A DNA stretch of 64,000 nucleotides from Microcebus murinus (GCF_040939455.1 NC_134104.1:8269501-8333500), one strand, 5' to 3'; counted from the stretch's first letter, positions 12,345 through 24,026 are shown. Made by a program: numbers and translations. Notes: a model not told the origin generated them from the letters alone.

Positions 12345-12605
12345 TGAGGGACGTCCCGTGCAGGAGCGGCCGGGGGACCACCCGAGCGCCCCGCAGCCCC
12401 GGGAAGGGCAGGCACCCCCAGGCGCAGCTGAAAGCTGGGGATCTGATTGGCAGTGAACCCAAAGCTGGGGACGCTACCGAACCAGGACACGCAACCCCGC
12501 CGGGCAGAAGTGAGGAGCCGGGCCACCTGCCCGAGAGGGTGAGGACCATGTTCGAGGGACGCCCCGGAAGAACATCCAGACGCAGGACTGGACGTGGCTG
12601 GAGAC
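12345..12605. promoter_or_regulatory. CpG-rich patch (small CpG-island-like)
   Basis: By eye about 19 CpG in about 225 bp at high GC, an observed/expected ratio near 0.8. No start codon context, TATA box or exon follows that I can recognise. It could be an unmethylated regulatory patch or simply GC-rich DNA. Confidence 0.3.
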
Positions 12606-13530
12606 ACAGCAACCCGGTGAGTGGCACTTAACAGTTTGTAGCTTATGTCTCTGCTTAATTTTATTTCGAGGTTTGAGTCTCTGCCAACCAGGGAAGGTTA
12701 AAATAATTAGAGCAGGCAGGTGCATGCTCGGGAGGAGGATGGGCAAGTAGGTCCAGGAAGGAAAGAAGGACGGAAGGAAGGAAAGAAAGAGAAACTTCTG
12801 TGCGTCTTAATGAGGACATGAGGTGGCCAGTGATTGATTCGCCAGCTTGTGTTGTTAAGTGACTCTGTCTGCCCCGAATGGAGGCAGATTTATATACCTG
12901 GGCTTGAGAGGATGTCAGCAAAACGTCCTTCTAGTCTTACCTCACTGTGGTAAGAAGGGATGGCTGGTTTGTTTTTCTAATCACTGAGGGTATGGCAACA
13001 GGCTAATGACTTGGGGTTACACAGACTTTGCCTTCACGTAGATTAATGGCAAGATCGGTTTCCAAAGGAAAGATAAAACTCAATGTTTCTGGATGGTGCG
13101 AGGGTCTCCGGGAGTCGCTGCAGAAATGTCATTGCATTTCCCATCCAGGGACTCAGAAGAGGCTACTCCCGGGGTCTCTGAGTCCATCTCGCTGGAAAGG
13201 AGGGTGATATTCTCATTTATGCCCCAAAAGTGAGTCCACTGCCTCTTCTGTGTAGTTAAGTAAAACCGGGTACAGATCCAGAGGAATGTCACAACAGCTG
13301 CGACGTTATAAAATTCAACACCATAAGCATCTAGTAATCCACGAGAATCGTATTTGAGGGTGTGTGCCTGTGCTGACGAGCACTGTTCGTGTCTCTGTGA
13401 GCAGTGTGCCCATCCCCGAGGCTCTCTCCATCGTGCAGCATGACACACAAAATCAGCACCCGCCTGGGTTTTATGTGCTCCTTTTTGCTGACGCACTAGT
13501 GAGCTGGCATGAGGCCCTGACCGAGAACGT
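12606..13530. other. Unique sequence with a purine-rich tract
   Basis: A GA-rich simple tract ('ggaaggaaagaagg..') spans about 12755-12793. No gene or named repeat found in the rest. Confidence 0.45.
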
Positions 13531-13534
13531 GGAT

Positions 13535-13755
13535 TCTGTGACAAACTCTCTGGATTCAGATTCTAGTCCTGCCACTTACTGGATGTCAGTTACTTAACCT
13601 TTCCGTACCTCAGTTTCCCCGTCTGTACAATGGGGATAATGATGGTCCTTCACCACAGAATAGTCGTGGAGAAAAAAAATTAGTTAAGATGAGTAAATTG
13701 CATAGACCAGAACCTGGCATACAGTCAGGGCTTAATTCGTCTATCCATTATCATC
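13535..13755 (-). repeat. MIR SINE, antisense
   Basis: Plus-strand landmarks 'ggattcagattctagtcctgccactta', 'cttaacctttccgtacctcagtttccccgtctgtacaatggggataatgatgg', and 'cctggcatacagtcagggc' are the reverse complement of a MIR. Well preserved. Confidence 0.85.
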
Positions 13756-13962
13756 GGCTAGTCAGTGAGCGGCAGGTGAATCAGAGCTGCTAGACCCGAG
13801 GGAGAAGCCAGGAGAGAGTCCAGGTGTCCCTCATGCCGAGTGATGGCAAGTGAGACAACAAACAGCGAGACTGGCGCGGATAATTTGGACTCGTTTGCAA
13901 AAGTAGAAACTTCTATTCTATAAAAAGGAAATAAGGAAAAGGGAATTCTTTAAGATTATACA

Positions 13963-14262
13963 GGACAGGCTTGGTGGCTCGCACCTGTAATCCTAGCACT
14001 CTGGGAGGATGGGGCAGGAGGATCGCTTGACCTCAGGAGTTCGAGACCAGCCTAAGCAAGAGTGAGACCCCCGTCGTTCCAAAAAAAAAAAGGCAAAAAT
14101 TTGCTGGGCATGGTGGTGCACACCTATAGTCCCAGCTGCTTGGGAGGCTGAAGCAGGAGGATCTCTTGAACACAGGAGTTTGAGGTTTCGGTGAGTTATG
14201 ATGACTCCACTGCACTCTAGCCAGAGTGAAAGAGTGAGATTCTGTCTCAAAACAAAATCATT
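13963..14262 (+). repeat. Alu, old dimeric type
   Basis: Both arms present: 'ggcttggtggctcgcacctgtaatcctagcactctggg', 'gttcgagaccagcctaagcaagagtgagac', A-rich linker 'aaaaaaaaaaaggcaaaaatttgctgggc', right arm with 'gttatgatgactccactgcactctagccagagtg', ending 'ctgtctcaaaac'. It lacks the lemur-specific linker insertion, so it predates that subfamily. Confidence 0.95.
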
Positions 14263-14335
14263 TCCTCTAATGATAGTTACTAAAAAGGGCATCTGCATAA
14301 ACATATACCCACGCCTGTGTATAGCATGAGTTTCC

Positions 14336-14386
14336 TCTCTAGCCAGGGTGATAGAGCCAGACTTTGTCTCAATAAAAAAAAAGATG
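14336..14386 (+). repeat. Orphan Alu 3' end
   Basis: 'ctctagccagggtgatagagccagactttgtctcaat' followed by an A run is only the last part of an Alu right arm, about 75 bp beyond the end of the complete Alu. It may be a 5'-truncated second insertion or a local duplication of the first copy's tail; 'tttcctct' precedes it and also occurs just after the first Alu. Confidence 0.75.
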
Positions 14387-14900
14387 ATAATAAGTGACAT
14401 GGGTCTATTCACTTTTATTCTTAAGGAAAGGCAGGGATGTCTGGTTTTCAATTTGATTTTTCTTGCTAAATGTAACTTTATGTCTTAAAAATGGTCTGTA
14501 CAGTAACTAAAGATGCAGGGAGAGGACAGAGGGGAAGGAAGCCCTGGAAACTGCAGTGATGACTTTAAAGACTTCCAATGCCTTGACCCTCAGGAAATTT
14601 AACAGGAATGTAAAATAATTCAATCAAAGTTTCATCATTCAGGTTTATTGGAAAAGACGGTTTCTTTATGTTAGGAAATGATTCCACCACAGTCTGAACT
14701 ATTCTATTGTGCTTTCAGGACTCAAAACAATTTCACTTGAACAGAATTCTAGAAATCTCAAATTGGGCTATGGTTTAAAAAGTCATGCAACGTAATACTT
14801 GCATTCTTTGCAAAAACATGGTGGAGAAAGGTAGAACGGATACAACATGTGAATAGGTTACTAATTAAACATTTCCTCCTCTAGTCACCTTTTATTTCTT
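14387..14900. other. AT-rich unique sequence
   Basis: No gene. May be further old L1 flank, but I recognise no landmark. Confidence 0.4.
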
Positions 14901-14904
14901 ATTT

Positions 14905-15990
14905 ATAAGTTTTTAAAATTTAGGTGTCATGAATATAAATAAGATACACAGCTATAAGGCATTCAGTTCAACGATCTTTGAGAATTATACAGAATTTGGT
15001 AATCGACACACAAAACAAGATTTAAAATAGTTTTCATCACACCAGAAAGTTCCCTTAAGCCCCTATTAGTCAGTCTTCTCTCCCTCCGTCACTTTCTAAT
15101 TATATATAGATGTATATGGAAAGAGAGATTAGTTTTGTCTTTACTTAAACTTTCTGTGAATGGAATCAAACTGTGTGCACTCTTTGGGGCTTGTCTTGTC
15201 TTGCTTAATGTATTGCATTTGAGATCCATCTGTGTTGTTGGATGTTCCAGTAGTTCATACTTTTTTTATTGCTGAATAGTATTCCATTCTATGAATACAG
15301 CATACCTAGTTCTAGCAAAGTTTATTACAAAAACACTCCTTTCTCCATTGGATTACTTTGGCGTCTTCGTGGAAACTCAATCGACTGTGTTAGTCCAATA
15401 CACAAATATCTATTTCATCCCGTAAATTGTCTTCACAATACCCTACTCTCCTGACTACTGTGGCTTTATCATATATGAAATCATGTCATTTAAGTCTTCT
15501 AAATTTGTGTTTCTTTTTCAAAACCATATTGGATATTCTAGATCCTTTGTGTTTCCACATACATTTTAGAATCCGCTCATTCATTTATTCAGAAGTCTGT
15601 TGGAATTTTTATAGAGATTATGTGGAATAAATAAGTAAGTTTAGGGAAAAAAGACATCTTAACAATCCTGACTCTTTCAGTCAATGAACATGGTATATCC
15701 CTCAATTTATTTAGGCCTCTTCCATTTTTCTTAGAAATGTTTTGTAGTTTTTATGTACAGGGTTTATGTATCTTTTATTAGATTTATTCCCAGGTATTTG
15801 AAGTTTTAATGCCATTGTAAATGGTACTGATTTTTTAACTTCCATTTTTAAGTGTTTGTTACTGGTATATATAGAAGCACAATTGATTTTTGTATGTTTA
15901 CTTTGTATGTTATGACCTTGCTAAATTTATGTAAGTCTAGTGATATTTTTCATAGATTGATAAGGTTTTCTCTTGTTTTCTTTTTAACTT
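14905..15990 (-). mobile_element. Old L1 LINE (L1M type), antisense, rearranged
   Basis: On plus it shows antisense L1 3' region ('acagctataaggcattcagttcaacg'), then ORF2 C-terminal antisense ('gctgaatagtattccatt'), a jump at about 15290 to more internal ORF2 antisense ('aaaaccatattggatattctagatcctttg', 'tcaatgaacatggtatatccctc', 'gatttattcccaggtatttgaag', 'atgaccttgctaaa'). The jump removes several hundred bases of ORF2. Many stops; dead. Confidence 0.85.
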
Positions 15991-16496
15991 TCTTCACTTG
16001 AACTTAAGATTCATAGGGTTTTCTTGATATAAAATAAACAATTTAAGGCTAATTAGATAACAAATAAATTAAGAAACTGAAATGTTATAGTTTTAGCCAT
16101 GTATTAATACATCTTTGCTTCTAAACATTTTATAGCTGTGGTGGTGGTGGTGGTGATAGTTTTGATGTGAATGATTTAAAGAAAGGAAAGTTCATAAAAC
16201 AAATCTTTCGTATTGATTGCAAAATTTCAAAACCATCTGGTTAAGCTTCTACATAACACCCAGATTTAAATACGCACCAAGATTTGTAACTACTTGTAAT
16301 TCACACCCTTGTCTACATATGCCTTTTGAATTGCAGTGAGTGCAGTCTTAATACCTCACTCCATAATTTTTTCTTCCAGTTCTTACAGTGTATTTCCTAT
16401 CGTACCTAGGGGACACTGTTTTGAAATACCTTCCAATTGTTACTTGGTGAGTCACATCCTCAGTTTGGCTTGGAGCAGGGAGGAGTAAGATTGGAA
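15991..16496. other. AT-rich unique sequence with a (GTG)n tract
   Basis: A short 'gtggtggtggtggtggtg' microsatellite lies at about 16139-16156. Otherwise no recognised element. Confidence 0.5.
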
Positions 16497-16752
16497 ATAG
16501 TAACACCTACCACTTAGGGAGCATCTACTATGCACCAGGAACTGAGATAAGCAACTTGCATGCCTCACTCTTTCTGTCCTTTCAATGACCTGTGGTGTTG
16601 GAACCATCATTAGATCTATTAATATTTTATAGCCAAGGAAACTGAGGCTTAGATTAAGTGGTTTGCCAGGTCACGTAGTTAGTAGGTAGCAGAGTCAAGA
16701 TTCGAATCAAAGTTCTGGATTCCGGAGCCCACAGTTTTGACCAATGTCTTCC
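16497..16752 (+). repeat. MIR SINE, near full length
   Basis: Plus-strand MIR in good order: 'taacacctaccacttagggagcatctactatgcacc', 'catcattagatctatta', 'agccaaggaaactgaggcttagattaag', 'ggtcacgtagttagtaggtagcagagtcaag', 'ttctggattccggagccca'. One of the best preserved MIRs here. Confidence 0.9.
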
Positions 16753-18300
16753 AAAAGAATCTGTTTCAAGCACAAACGTAATTTCCTACGCTCTTTGGTT
16801 ATAGAAGAAGGAATTTAGCCGGGCTTGAAAATTCATAGGCTGATAAGAGATGATGCCAACTTCCATTTATTACCACGTAATGGGTTTTCCGGGTGGCGAT
16901 AAATCTCTTGTGTCAGCTGGCTAAGTGTGCTGCTATGAAGACCAAGTTCTCTTCTCCCACTCTGGTCACCATGTAGACCTGGGCGAAGGGTGGAGAGGTC
17001 AGTGGCTGGTGAAGCAGCATCACACTAGAAGTCCTCAGAGGACAGGTCACCCGGGGTTGTGCCATGGGCCACCTTACCCTCGAGACAGAAGGGTGCACCC
17101 TCCGGGTCTCCCTGCTGTCTGAGGAACACATGCAGTTCACACGCACACAGTCCTCGCAAGCCCCCTGCAAAGGTTCGGGTTACGCCAGGGGCTGGAATTA
17201 CATAGCGACCCCAAAACAAAACAAAACAAACCGAACTACGGGCAGTAAAAGCCTGGATAACAAGCCCAGGGAGCATCAGCACCAGCGCTGCAAAAAGGCT
17301 CCCCTGTAGGCTGCGGATTACAGACTCATAAAGAGCACGCTTGTAAAATAAAGCCTGTTGTGTTTCAGCAAGGCTGAAGTTGGCAATCCCATTGCTAGAT
17401 CTTATTTCACGGAGGGAGGAGGGAGTCCTTAAGAAACAGGCTCGAGATGACTCAGTCGGGCTCTATCCTTCCTGGATTCTTCCCAGTTAACTCCATTGCA
17501 TGTTTTTGAAGACGATTTACATTTTCTATATGTTGACCTTGACCCTTCATACCTTAAGAAACGTAGGGCTGGGGTGGAGGGAGTACTTTATAACCCCTGG
17601 TGACATTCCAAGAAAATGTCACTCACTGGTACCGGCACTATCCTGGAATGTCCAGCCTGGAGGACGGAATCTGGCAGGGTTGGTCTCCATCCATCAGGGC
17701 ACCTGGAGGTAACGGTATGTTCTTCCGTCCAAAAGGCATTGCCTGCCAAGAGCCTCCATCTTTTCAGTTGTGGGTAGGTTTGACGTTCACTCCTTCGCAG
17801 CAGACGTCTCCCCCTTCAGCCGCTGGAAACCTTCCAAGTCTAAGAACTGCTCTTCAGCTGGGGGTCCGCAACCTTCCATGTGAGGCTGAGAATGAATATG
17901 ACTCGTTTCTAGCCATGGAAGTGCACGTCCTCTGGGGGTTTTGTGGGTGACTCCAAACACCACCGATCACGATGTGCATGGAAACAACAGTTAGAGAAAC
18001 TTCCCATTGCATTGTGTAAGCTCTCTATTATAAGAGATGTAGGAGGAGGTTTTAAAGACACCTTAATTGTACTACCTTATATACTATTTTTATTAATACA
18101 CTGTATTAGTAAGGCTGTTTTGGGGGATGTGCTGTGTGGCTATTTTTTCCAACTTGAATTGTTTCTAAATGAAATCAATAATATCACAAAATCCCCAAGA
18201 ATGTGTGGCTTTCTACACAGAGCTATTAGAATGTTTGGTAAAAAGCAGGCGTATTCTCTAGAAGTTTTCATTTAAAAATGTTTGTCTTACCACATCTTCT
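16753..18300. other. Unique non-coding sequence
   Basis: Contains an AP-1 type site (tgactca) near 17450 and 'aaaacaaaacaaaacaaac' near 17216. Open frames (116, 110 and 85 codons) show no domain. No repeat recognised. Confidence 0.45.
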
Positions 18301-18304
18301 TTTT

Positions 18305-19190
<886 letters not shown>

Positions 19191-19191
19191 C

Positions 19192-19312
19192 CAAATAGTA
19201 ATTTTCTAACTCGATCTCTTTTTTGGACATTTATTAGCTAGCTATGACATTTTTTCATAATGAAGAGTTTTCCCTCAAAACCAAGTCTTTTTGTGTTACT
19301 GACATATACCCT
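19192..19312 (-). mobile_element. Old L1-like element, continuation after the Alu
   Basis: 'aatagtaattttctaactcgatctc', 'ggacatttattagctagc', 'aagagttttccctc' continue the pattern broken at about 18895. Together with the left part it dates the Alu insertion as younger than the LINE. Confidence 0.5.
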
Positions 19313-19316
19313 AACA

Positions 19317-19317
<1 letters not shown>

Positions 19318-19403
<86 letters not shown>

Positions 19404-19404
19404 T
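19318..19404 (+). repeat. (CTTT)n microsatellite on an Alu tail
   Basis: About 21 perfect CTTT units. On the minus strand it is (AAAG)n directly extending the poly-A tail of the next Alu, inside the target duplication. The open frame with repeated 'FLSF' at 19260-19466 is a by-product. Expected to be highly length-polymorphic. Confidence 0.97.
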
Positions 19405-19734
19405 TTTTTGAGACAGAGTCTTGCTTTGTTGCCCAGGCTAGAGTGAGTGCTGTGGCGTCAGCCTAGCTCACAGCAACCTCAAACTCCTGGGCTCAAGCGA
19501 TCCTCCTGCCTCAGCCTCCCGAGTAGCTGGGACTACAGGCATGCGCCACCATGCCCGGCTAATTTTTTCTATATATATATATATATTAGTTGGCCAATTA
19601 ATTTCTTTCTATTTATAGTAGAGACAGGGTCTCGCTCTTGCTCAGGCTGGTTTCAAACTCCTGACCTCGAGCAATCTGCCCGCCTCGGCCTCCCAGAGTG
19701 CTAGGATTACAAGTGTGAGCCACCGCGCCCAGCC
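19405..19734 (-). repeat. Alu, lemur type, antisense
   Basis: 'gagacagagtcttgctttgttgcccaggctag', right arm, linker 'ctatatatatatatatattagttggccaattaatttc' (lemur insertion), left arm, end 'gagccaccgcgcccagcc'. Target duplication aacactttc at about 19313 and 19735. The tail has expanded to (AAAG)n. Confidence 0.97.
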
Positions 19735-19744
19735 AACACTTTCC

Positions 19745-20165
19745 CTTTATTTACCAATGTTTAGAGTAAGAAATGGACTTAATATCGGAAGCTCTGAAAT
19801 GAAATAATTCACTGTCCTTACTGTAAATGCCATATTATTTGTAGTTTACTGGTGTAAATGGCTTTACCATACTAACATAACTTGAGATCTACACGATGCC
19901 AGAGCACAGTCAATTCAACAGAACCACTCAATTCAGCAATGAACAAAAGAAAGGCTCAAACTGGTTCACTGAGTAAGCCGGTTGGTTACTGGGTTGAAAT
20001 GATAGTCACTCCCGTAAAAATACGGCTCGTCCAGTAGCATCATGTGGGCACAATCCCAGTCTGAATTTTTAAAGGAAGGCAAGGCGTAGGTGGGTGTGTT
20101 TGTGAGAGGAGGAAAGGGGGTGTGGGAAGATGAATCCCCCCCTCATTGCATCTGGTATTAGGCTT
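19745..20165. other. Unique sequence between Alu and piggyBac MITE
   Basis: No gene or repeat recognised. Slightly AT-rich. Confidence 0.45.
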
Positions 20166-20169
20166 CTAA

Positions 20170-20409
20170 CCCTTTGTACTTGGATGTCGAGTGTGACTCG
20201 ACACGGTTAGCAAAAATTACAGAGATTAAAATTACTCTTTGAATGTATCAATAATTTGAAATATAAAAAAATACAAATAAATAAGTTTGCATGAAAAGAA
20301 ACTCCAGTTTTTTATTCTACTGCCAAGCTTTGTAAAATCTGGCGTATTTTAAAAATTAAATCCCGCGTAGAATAAAGGAATCGAGAAAAAAGCAAGCGAG
20401 TGCAAAGGG
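20170..20409. mobile_element. piggyBac-type MITE (240 bp, non-autonomous)
   Basis: A 240-bp element with terminal inverted repeats: left end ccctttgtacttg, right end (reverse complement) ccctttgcactcg, 11 of 13 matching, both differences being C/T. It is flanked by TTAA on the right (20410-20413) and CTAA on the left (20166-20169), i.e. a TTAA target duplication with one change. A subterminal palindrome TGTCGAGT-GTG-ACTCGACA sits at 20185-20203. The middle is AT-rich with no frame. These are the hallmarks of piggyBac, which inserts at TTAA. Among primates, recent piggyBac copies are known from mouse lemur. No transposase is present, so the element would have needed one in trans. Confidence 0.8.
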
Positions 20410-20413
20410 TTAA

Positions 20414-20780
20414 AGTTTTGCATTGCCACCAGCCGAAAGCATCTCAGCAACCACTTTGTTCAAATTCACCCCTGTCACCCCCATCCCCATGCCAGGGGCT
20501 CCATGGAGACTCCAAGGGGACCTCCAGGACAAGGACTGCCCGCAGAGTCCCACGCTGGGCAGCGACAGTGGGGACGCCGTGCCTCCTTCCGGTTCAGTTG
20601 TTGGCCGGGGCAACCCAGGAGCAGCTCACAACCCGACACGGGGGAGCGAGGCCTCTCTCAAAGGGGCTCTGAGCTGCCCGGCCCGTGTCGGCCGCACATG
20701 CAGGCAGGACCCTTGGCCCATCCCAGCAGCCCCGTACCTGCCATCCCATGCTCCACCGGCCCAGTGACCTCAGTCAAGCC
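20414..20780. other. GC-rich unique sequence
   Basis: Overlapping open frames to 114 codons without domains. No repeat. Confidence 0.45.
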
Positions 20781-20784
20781 CCTG

Positions 20785-21005
20785 CTTGTCCTTTCGTGTT
20801 CGGCTCACGGGTCCTCCTCCCAGTTGACCTTCCGCTAGGCCTCTCCCTCTACCGGAATTACTGATTTTCTCGTCTGTCTCCCCAGAGTAGCTCCCACTGG
20901 ACTGTGAGCTCCTGAGACATGGGAACCATCCTATTTATTTGCAAATCTCTCGTTCCTAGCATCGAGCTACCACATAATAGTAGGTACTCAATGAATGTCC
21001 TTAGC
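20785..21005 (+). repeat. L2 LINE 3' end
   Basis: 'cccactggactgtgagctcctgagacatgggaaccatcc', 'cgttcctagcatcgagctaccacataatagtaggtactcaatgaatg' are the terminal L2 landmarks on plus. Confidence 0.75.
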
Positions 21006-21039
21006 GTGAAACAAATGAGTGAAAAAGAAAACGAATGAC

Positions 21040-21660
21040 TTTGTCTTACTCTGGGAAATACATTGATTTCCCTCCTTCCCCCTTCTGTAAACTAAATGGC
21101 TGAGCTGACTTTGCTCAAACCACCCCGAGTGAAATACACCTGGGATTTGAGGTGAATAGAGCCTGGACAATTTCAAGCTCCAAGGAAGAAAACGTTTTGC
21201 ATATTGAGAACAGCCAAGAAGGATATATGTGGGTCAAGAGAAAGGAGGATACTAAATGGAAACTGTTCTCAGTTTACAAAAATGCGTTCATCAAGCGCAT
21301 TGTAGCAAAGAGCTGGGTTGTCAAAGCCCAACCCAATAAACAGACCCTTCACCCCCATCCTCCTAAACGAAAGTGGTCATATAACCGTGCACGGGCTTAA
21401 GGAATGCCCGAGAGTTAAAGGCTCCGGAATATGCGAATAGACATAAATCAGCCAATTCCCGTCTTCGCAGGCAGCATTCTTTACCATCCATTAATCTGTG
21501 GTTGGCTCCTCTTGGAGCTCTTAGGCCCCTCTGGGCTTCCCTATCTCTTAATCGAAGAGATGTGCCTTGGAAATTTATTGCTATCCTACATCGACTCTCC
21601 CTTCCAAGGGCGGATTGCAAAACAAATACAGGAAAAAGAAACTGGATTGAATTTCTAGGC
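21040..21660. promoter_or_regulatory. Candidate conserved non-coding block
   Basis: Repeat-free, balanced composition, low in CpG decay signs, with dense AT-rich words ('ccattaatctgtggttgg', 'gcaaaacaaataca', 'ttgcatattgagaac'). There is no exon-like frame that spans it. It adjoins a CpG-rich patch. Conservation is a guess from texture only and needs alignment. Confidence 0.25.
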
Positions 21661-22029
21661 AAGAACTTATGCGGGGTGCGTCTACGTGGATGTGCAGGCG
21701 ATCAAAGCCCCAGGTCGAGGCAGGGCCGGCGTCTCCCATCAGGCTCCCAGTTGCTGGTGAGACCGGCTGTCAGGCTACCTCTCCGTGCTGACTTTGAGGC
21801 ATTATGTACTTGATGAAACCCAGGGCTGCAGATCAATTCGCAATGGGATGAAGATACGCTCTGGAAAATGTAGCTCCGGCATCTTTAATGTTCGCCTTTT
21901 CCTTTTATCCCGACCTTCGCACTCCCGGGAGCTTGGGAGCTTGCAACCAGCCCAGTGGCTGCAAGCGCCTCCTTCTTCCCGATGGCAGACGGATGTCTTC
22001 CGGCCCCCTCACCCGTCAGCGGCAGGCCC

Positions 22030-22360
22030 TGATTTATGCCCCTGAACCCGACGTGCAGGGCCTGCCGAGGCCGTGCTGGCACCTGGCCTTTGGAATCAGT
22101 CTGGAGGCAAAGTGGCGTCCGGAGTGAACGGGGCCCTCATTTAGGTTTTGGAGACGTGGCTGTGCGAACACGGAAATGGTTTTGCGCACGGCCGCACGCT
22201 GGTGCCCACATTCGGAAGGGAACAAGGCCGTCTAAATCATTCCGAGGGAGCAGCTGCGCGAAGCATCCCACAAATCGTTAAGAGCGGCGCTTATGCCAGG
22301 GGTCGCAGTGGCCGCGCGGCCCCGGGAACCCGACTCAGAGAACAGAGTCGCCGCCTCTGT
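22030..22360. promoter_or_regulatory. CpG-rich patch (CpG-island-like)
   Basis: I count roughly 31 CpG in about 320 bp at about 58% GC, an observed/expected ratio near or above 1. This is far above the surrounding DNA, where CpGs are scarce. No repeat explains it. A CpG island this size could be the promoter of an unrecognised transcript or a distal regulatory island. I see no exon or TATA box. Confidence 0.45.
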
Positions 22361-22524
22361 GTCCAGTTTCATTGGATAGTCACAAAAAAAGCTTCTGTGA
22401 GAACCAGAAGGGAGAAAGGATCTGGGTATGCTGTGATTTGCATTCATAGGGTCGGGCGATATTTGACTAGGTCCCTCCCTAAGTCAAGGACCTAAGCTCT
22501 CATTTTCAAAAACTCATATTTACT

Positions 22525-22680
22525 TGTTCAGCAGACTCTTATAAAGCGCTTACTGTGTGTCTGAGTGCTTTACAAATATTAACTCGCTTAATCCTTCTAT
22601 CAACCCTACTAGGTGTGTACCGTTAACTCTCTACCTACACGTGCGATAGTACCTTCTATAGGTGAAAGATCCCTCCAACA
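22525..22680 (+). repeat. MIR SINE
   Basis: 'ataaagcgcttactgtgtgtctgagtgctttacaaatattaactcgcttaatccttctatcaaccctactaggtgtgtacc' follows MIR on plus closely; the 3' part is decayed. Confidence 0.85.
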
Positions 22681-22689
22681 CACGGGTTA

Positions 22690-23240
22690 AACATTTCACA
22701 CCAAATGACTAACAGGTCCTGGTCTAGGCGGCGATAGCAGTGAAATTTGCTAATTCTCTTCAGTATGATGGATATAAAACGAGATGTGCTAACATGATAA
22801 AAAAGTCTTCTTAATAATTTCCAGAAGACTGATGGCTTCAGGTTTCAGTGATTTTCAAATAAATAACTAGACTAAAAAATGACTGTAAAAAATTAAAAAA
22901 AAAAAAGAAAAGAAAAGAGTTAGCAGAAAGCAGGATCAGAGTTACAACCGGCTCTGCCCACTGGTGACCGATGTCTCTAAGCAACTCCTGAGTGCCGTGA
23001 CTCTGTGCTCCGGCTCGTCGGAGTCACCGGGGTCCTGCGCAGCGGCAGCAGTGGGGCTGAGAGACTTGAGCTGCAGGGCGAGCTGCAGAACAAGGCCCAG
23101 CTGCTTCGAGAGACTGCTGGGCACTGTTTGTGGTAAGGGCCCCTCTGCTCCAGGGATGCCGTGCTTTCTGGAGGGGGCATCGCACTTCCACAGCCTCTTG
23201 CAGGTCACTCAGAGTGTGCTGGAGCCTGCCCAGTCCAGAT
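22690..23240. other. Unique sequence with a poly-A tract
   Basis: An A-rich tract ('aaaattaaaaaaaaaaaagaaaagaaaag') lies at about 22890-22918 with no SINE or processed gene before it that I recognise. The 177-codon plus frame at 22964-23497 is interrupted in texture by the dispersed repeat and shows no domain. Confidence 0.4.
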
Positions 23241-23350
23241 TGCCGCCGTCTCTTCCCAACTCTGGGTTCGGCGACATTCAGCTGGTGGCTTGGCGTGGGC
23301 CGCGATGGGAGTATTTACACCATGGGAATCGGCAAGAGCTATACGGCAGG
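23240..23350. repeat. Unnamed dispersed repeat, copy 2
   Basis: Shares with 1750-1900 the words 'cttcccaac', 'ctggtggcttgg', 'gggagtatttacaccatgg', 'aatcggcaagagct'. Same orientation as copy 1. Family unknown. Confidence 0.4.
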
Positions 23351-23544
23351 ACACTTAGCCTCTTTCAGAACCAACTCGCCTGCACACCGCTCAGGAAAGG
23401 AAGTCTTAAGCTTTATGAATCTTTCCAACAAGGCAGTGTTACGTATGAAAAGAAAAAAAAAAAACCACTGGGAAAAATGGAAACCATAGAACTCTAATAA
23501 GATTGCAGGGTTGGTTTCGATCAGAAGAAAACATTGAGGCGACT

Positions 23545-24026
23545 GTATTAGCTTCCTGCAGCTGCTGTAACAAATCACCACGACTGAGTGGCTTAAAACA
23601 ACACCAAGTTTCCGTCTTGCAGTTCTGCAAGTCAGAATGGGTCTCATTAGGCTAAAATTAAGGTGTTGGCAGGGCTGTGTTCTTATCTGGAGGCTCTAGA
23701 AGAGAATCCATTGGCCTGCCTTTTCTGGCTTCTAGAGGCGCCCCCGTTCCTTGGTTTGTGGCCCCTTCTCCACCTTCAGAGCCAGCCGTGGGTGGTGGAG
23801 TCTTTCCCAGGTTGCACCATCTGGCTTTCTGCCTCTCCTCCACTTTTAAGGACCCTTGATTACATTGGGCTCACCCAGACACTCTCCGTATTATACGGTC
23901 AGCTGGTTAGCAACCTTAATTCCATCTGCAATCTTAATAGCCTCTGGCCATGGAGCGCAGCATTTTCACAGGTTTTGGGGATTAGGACATGGGCATTTGG
24001 GGTTGGAAATTATTTCGCCTACCACG
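23545..24026 (-). mobile_element. MLT1-type LTR (ERVL-MaLR), antisense
   Basis: On plus: 'tgtattagcttcctgcagctgctgtaacaaatcacc', 'ggcttaaaacaac', 'ttaaggtgttggcagggctgtg', 'ggaggctctagaagagaatcc', 'ttccttggtttgtggcccc', later 'gcaaccttaattccatctgcaatcttaat' and 'tggggattaggacatgggcatttg'. Complete order of a reverse-complement MLT1, near full length. Confidence 0.85.

Noticed and set aside
19260..19466. Frame encoding repeated FLSF units
   Set aside because: Translation of the (CTTT)n microsatellite.
22885..22920. Poly-A tract as the tail of a processed pseudogene
   Set aside because: The preceding sequence shows no recognisable mRNA or SINE and no target duplication.
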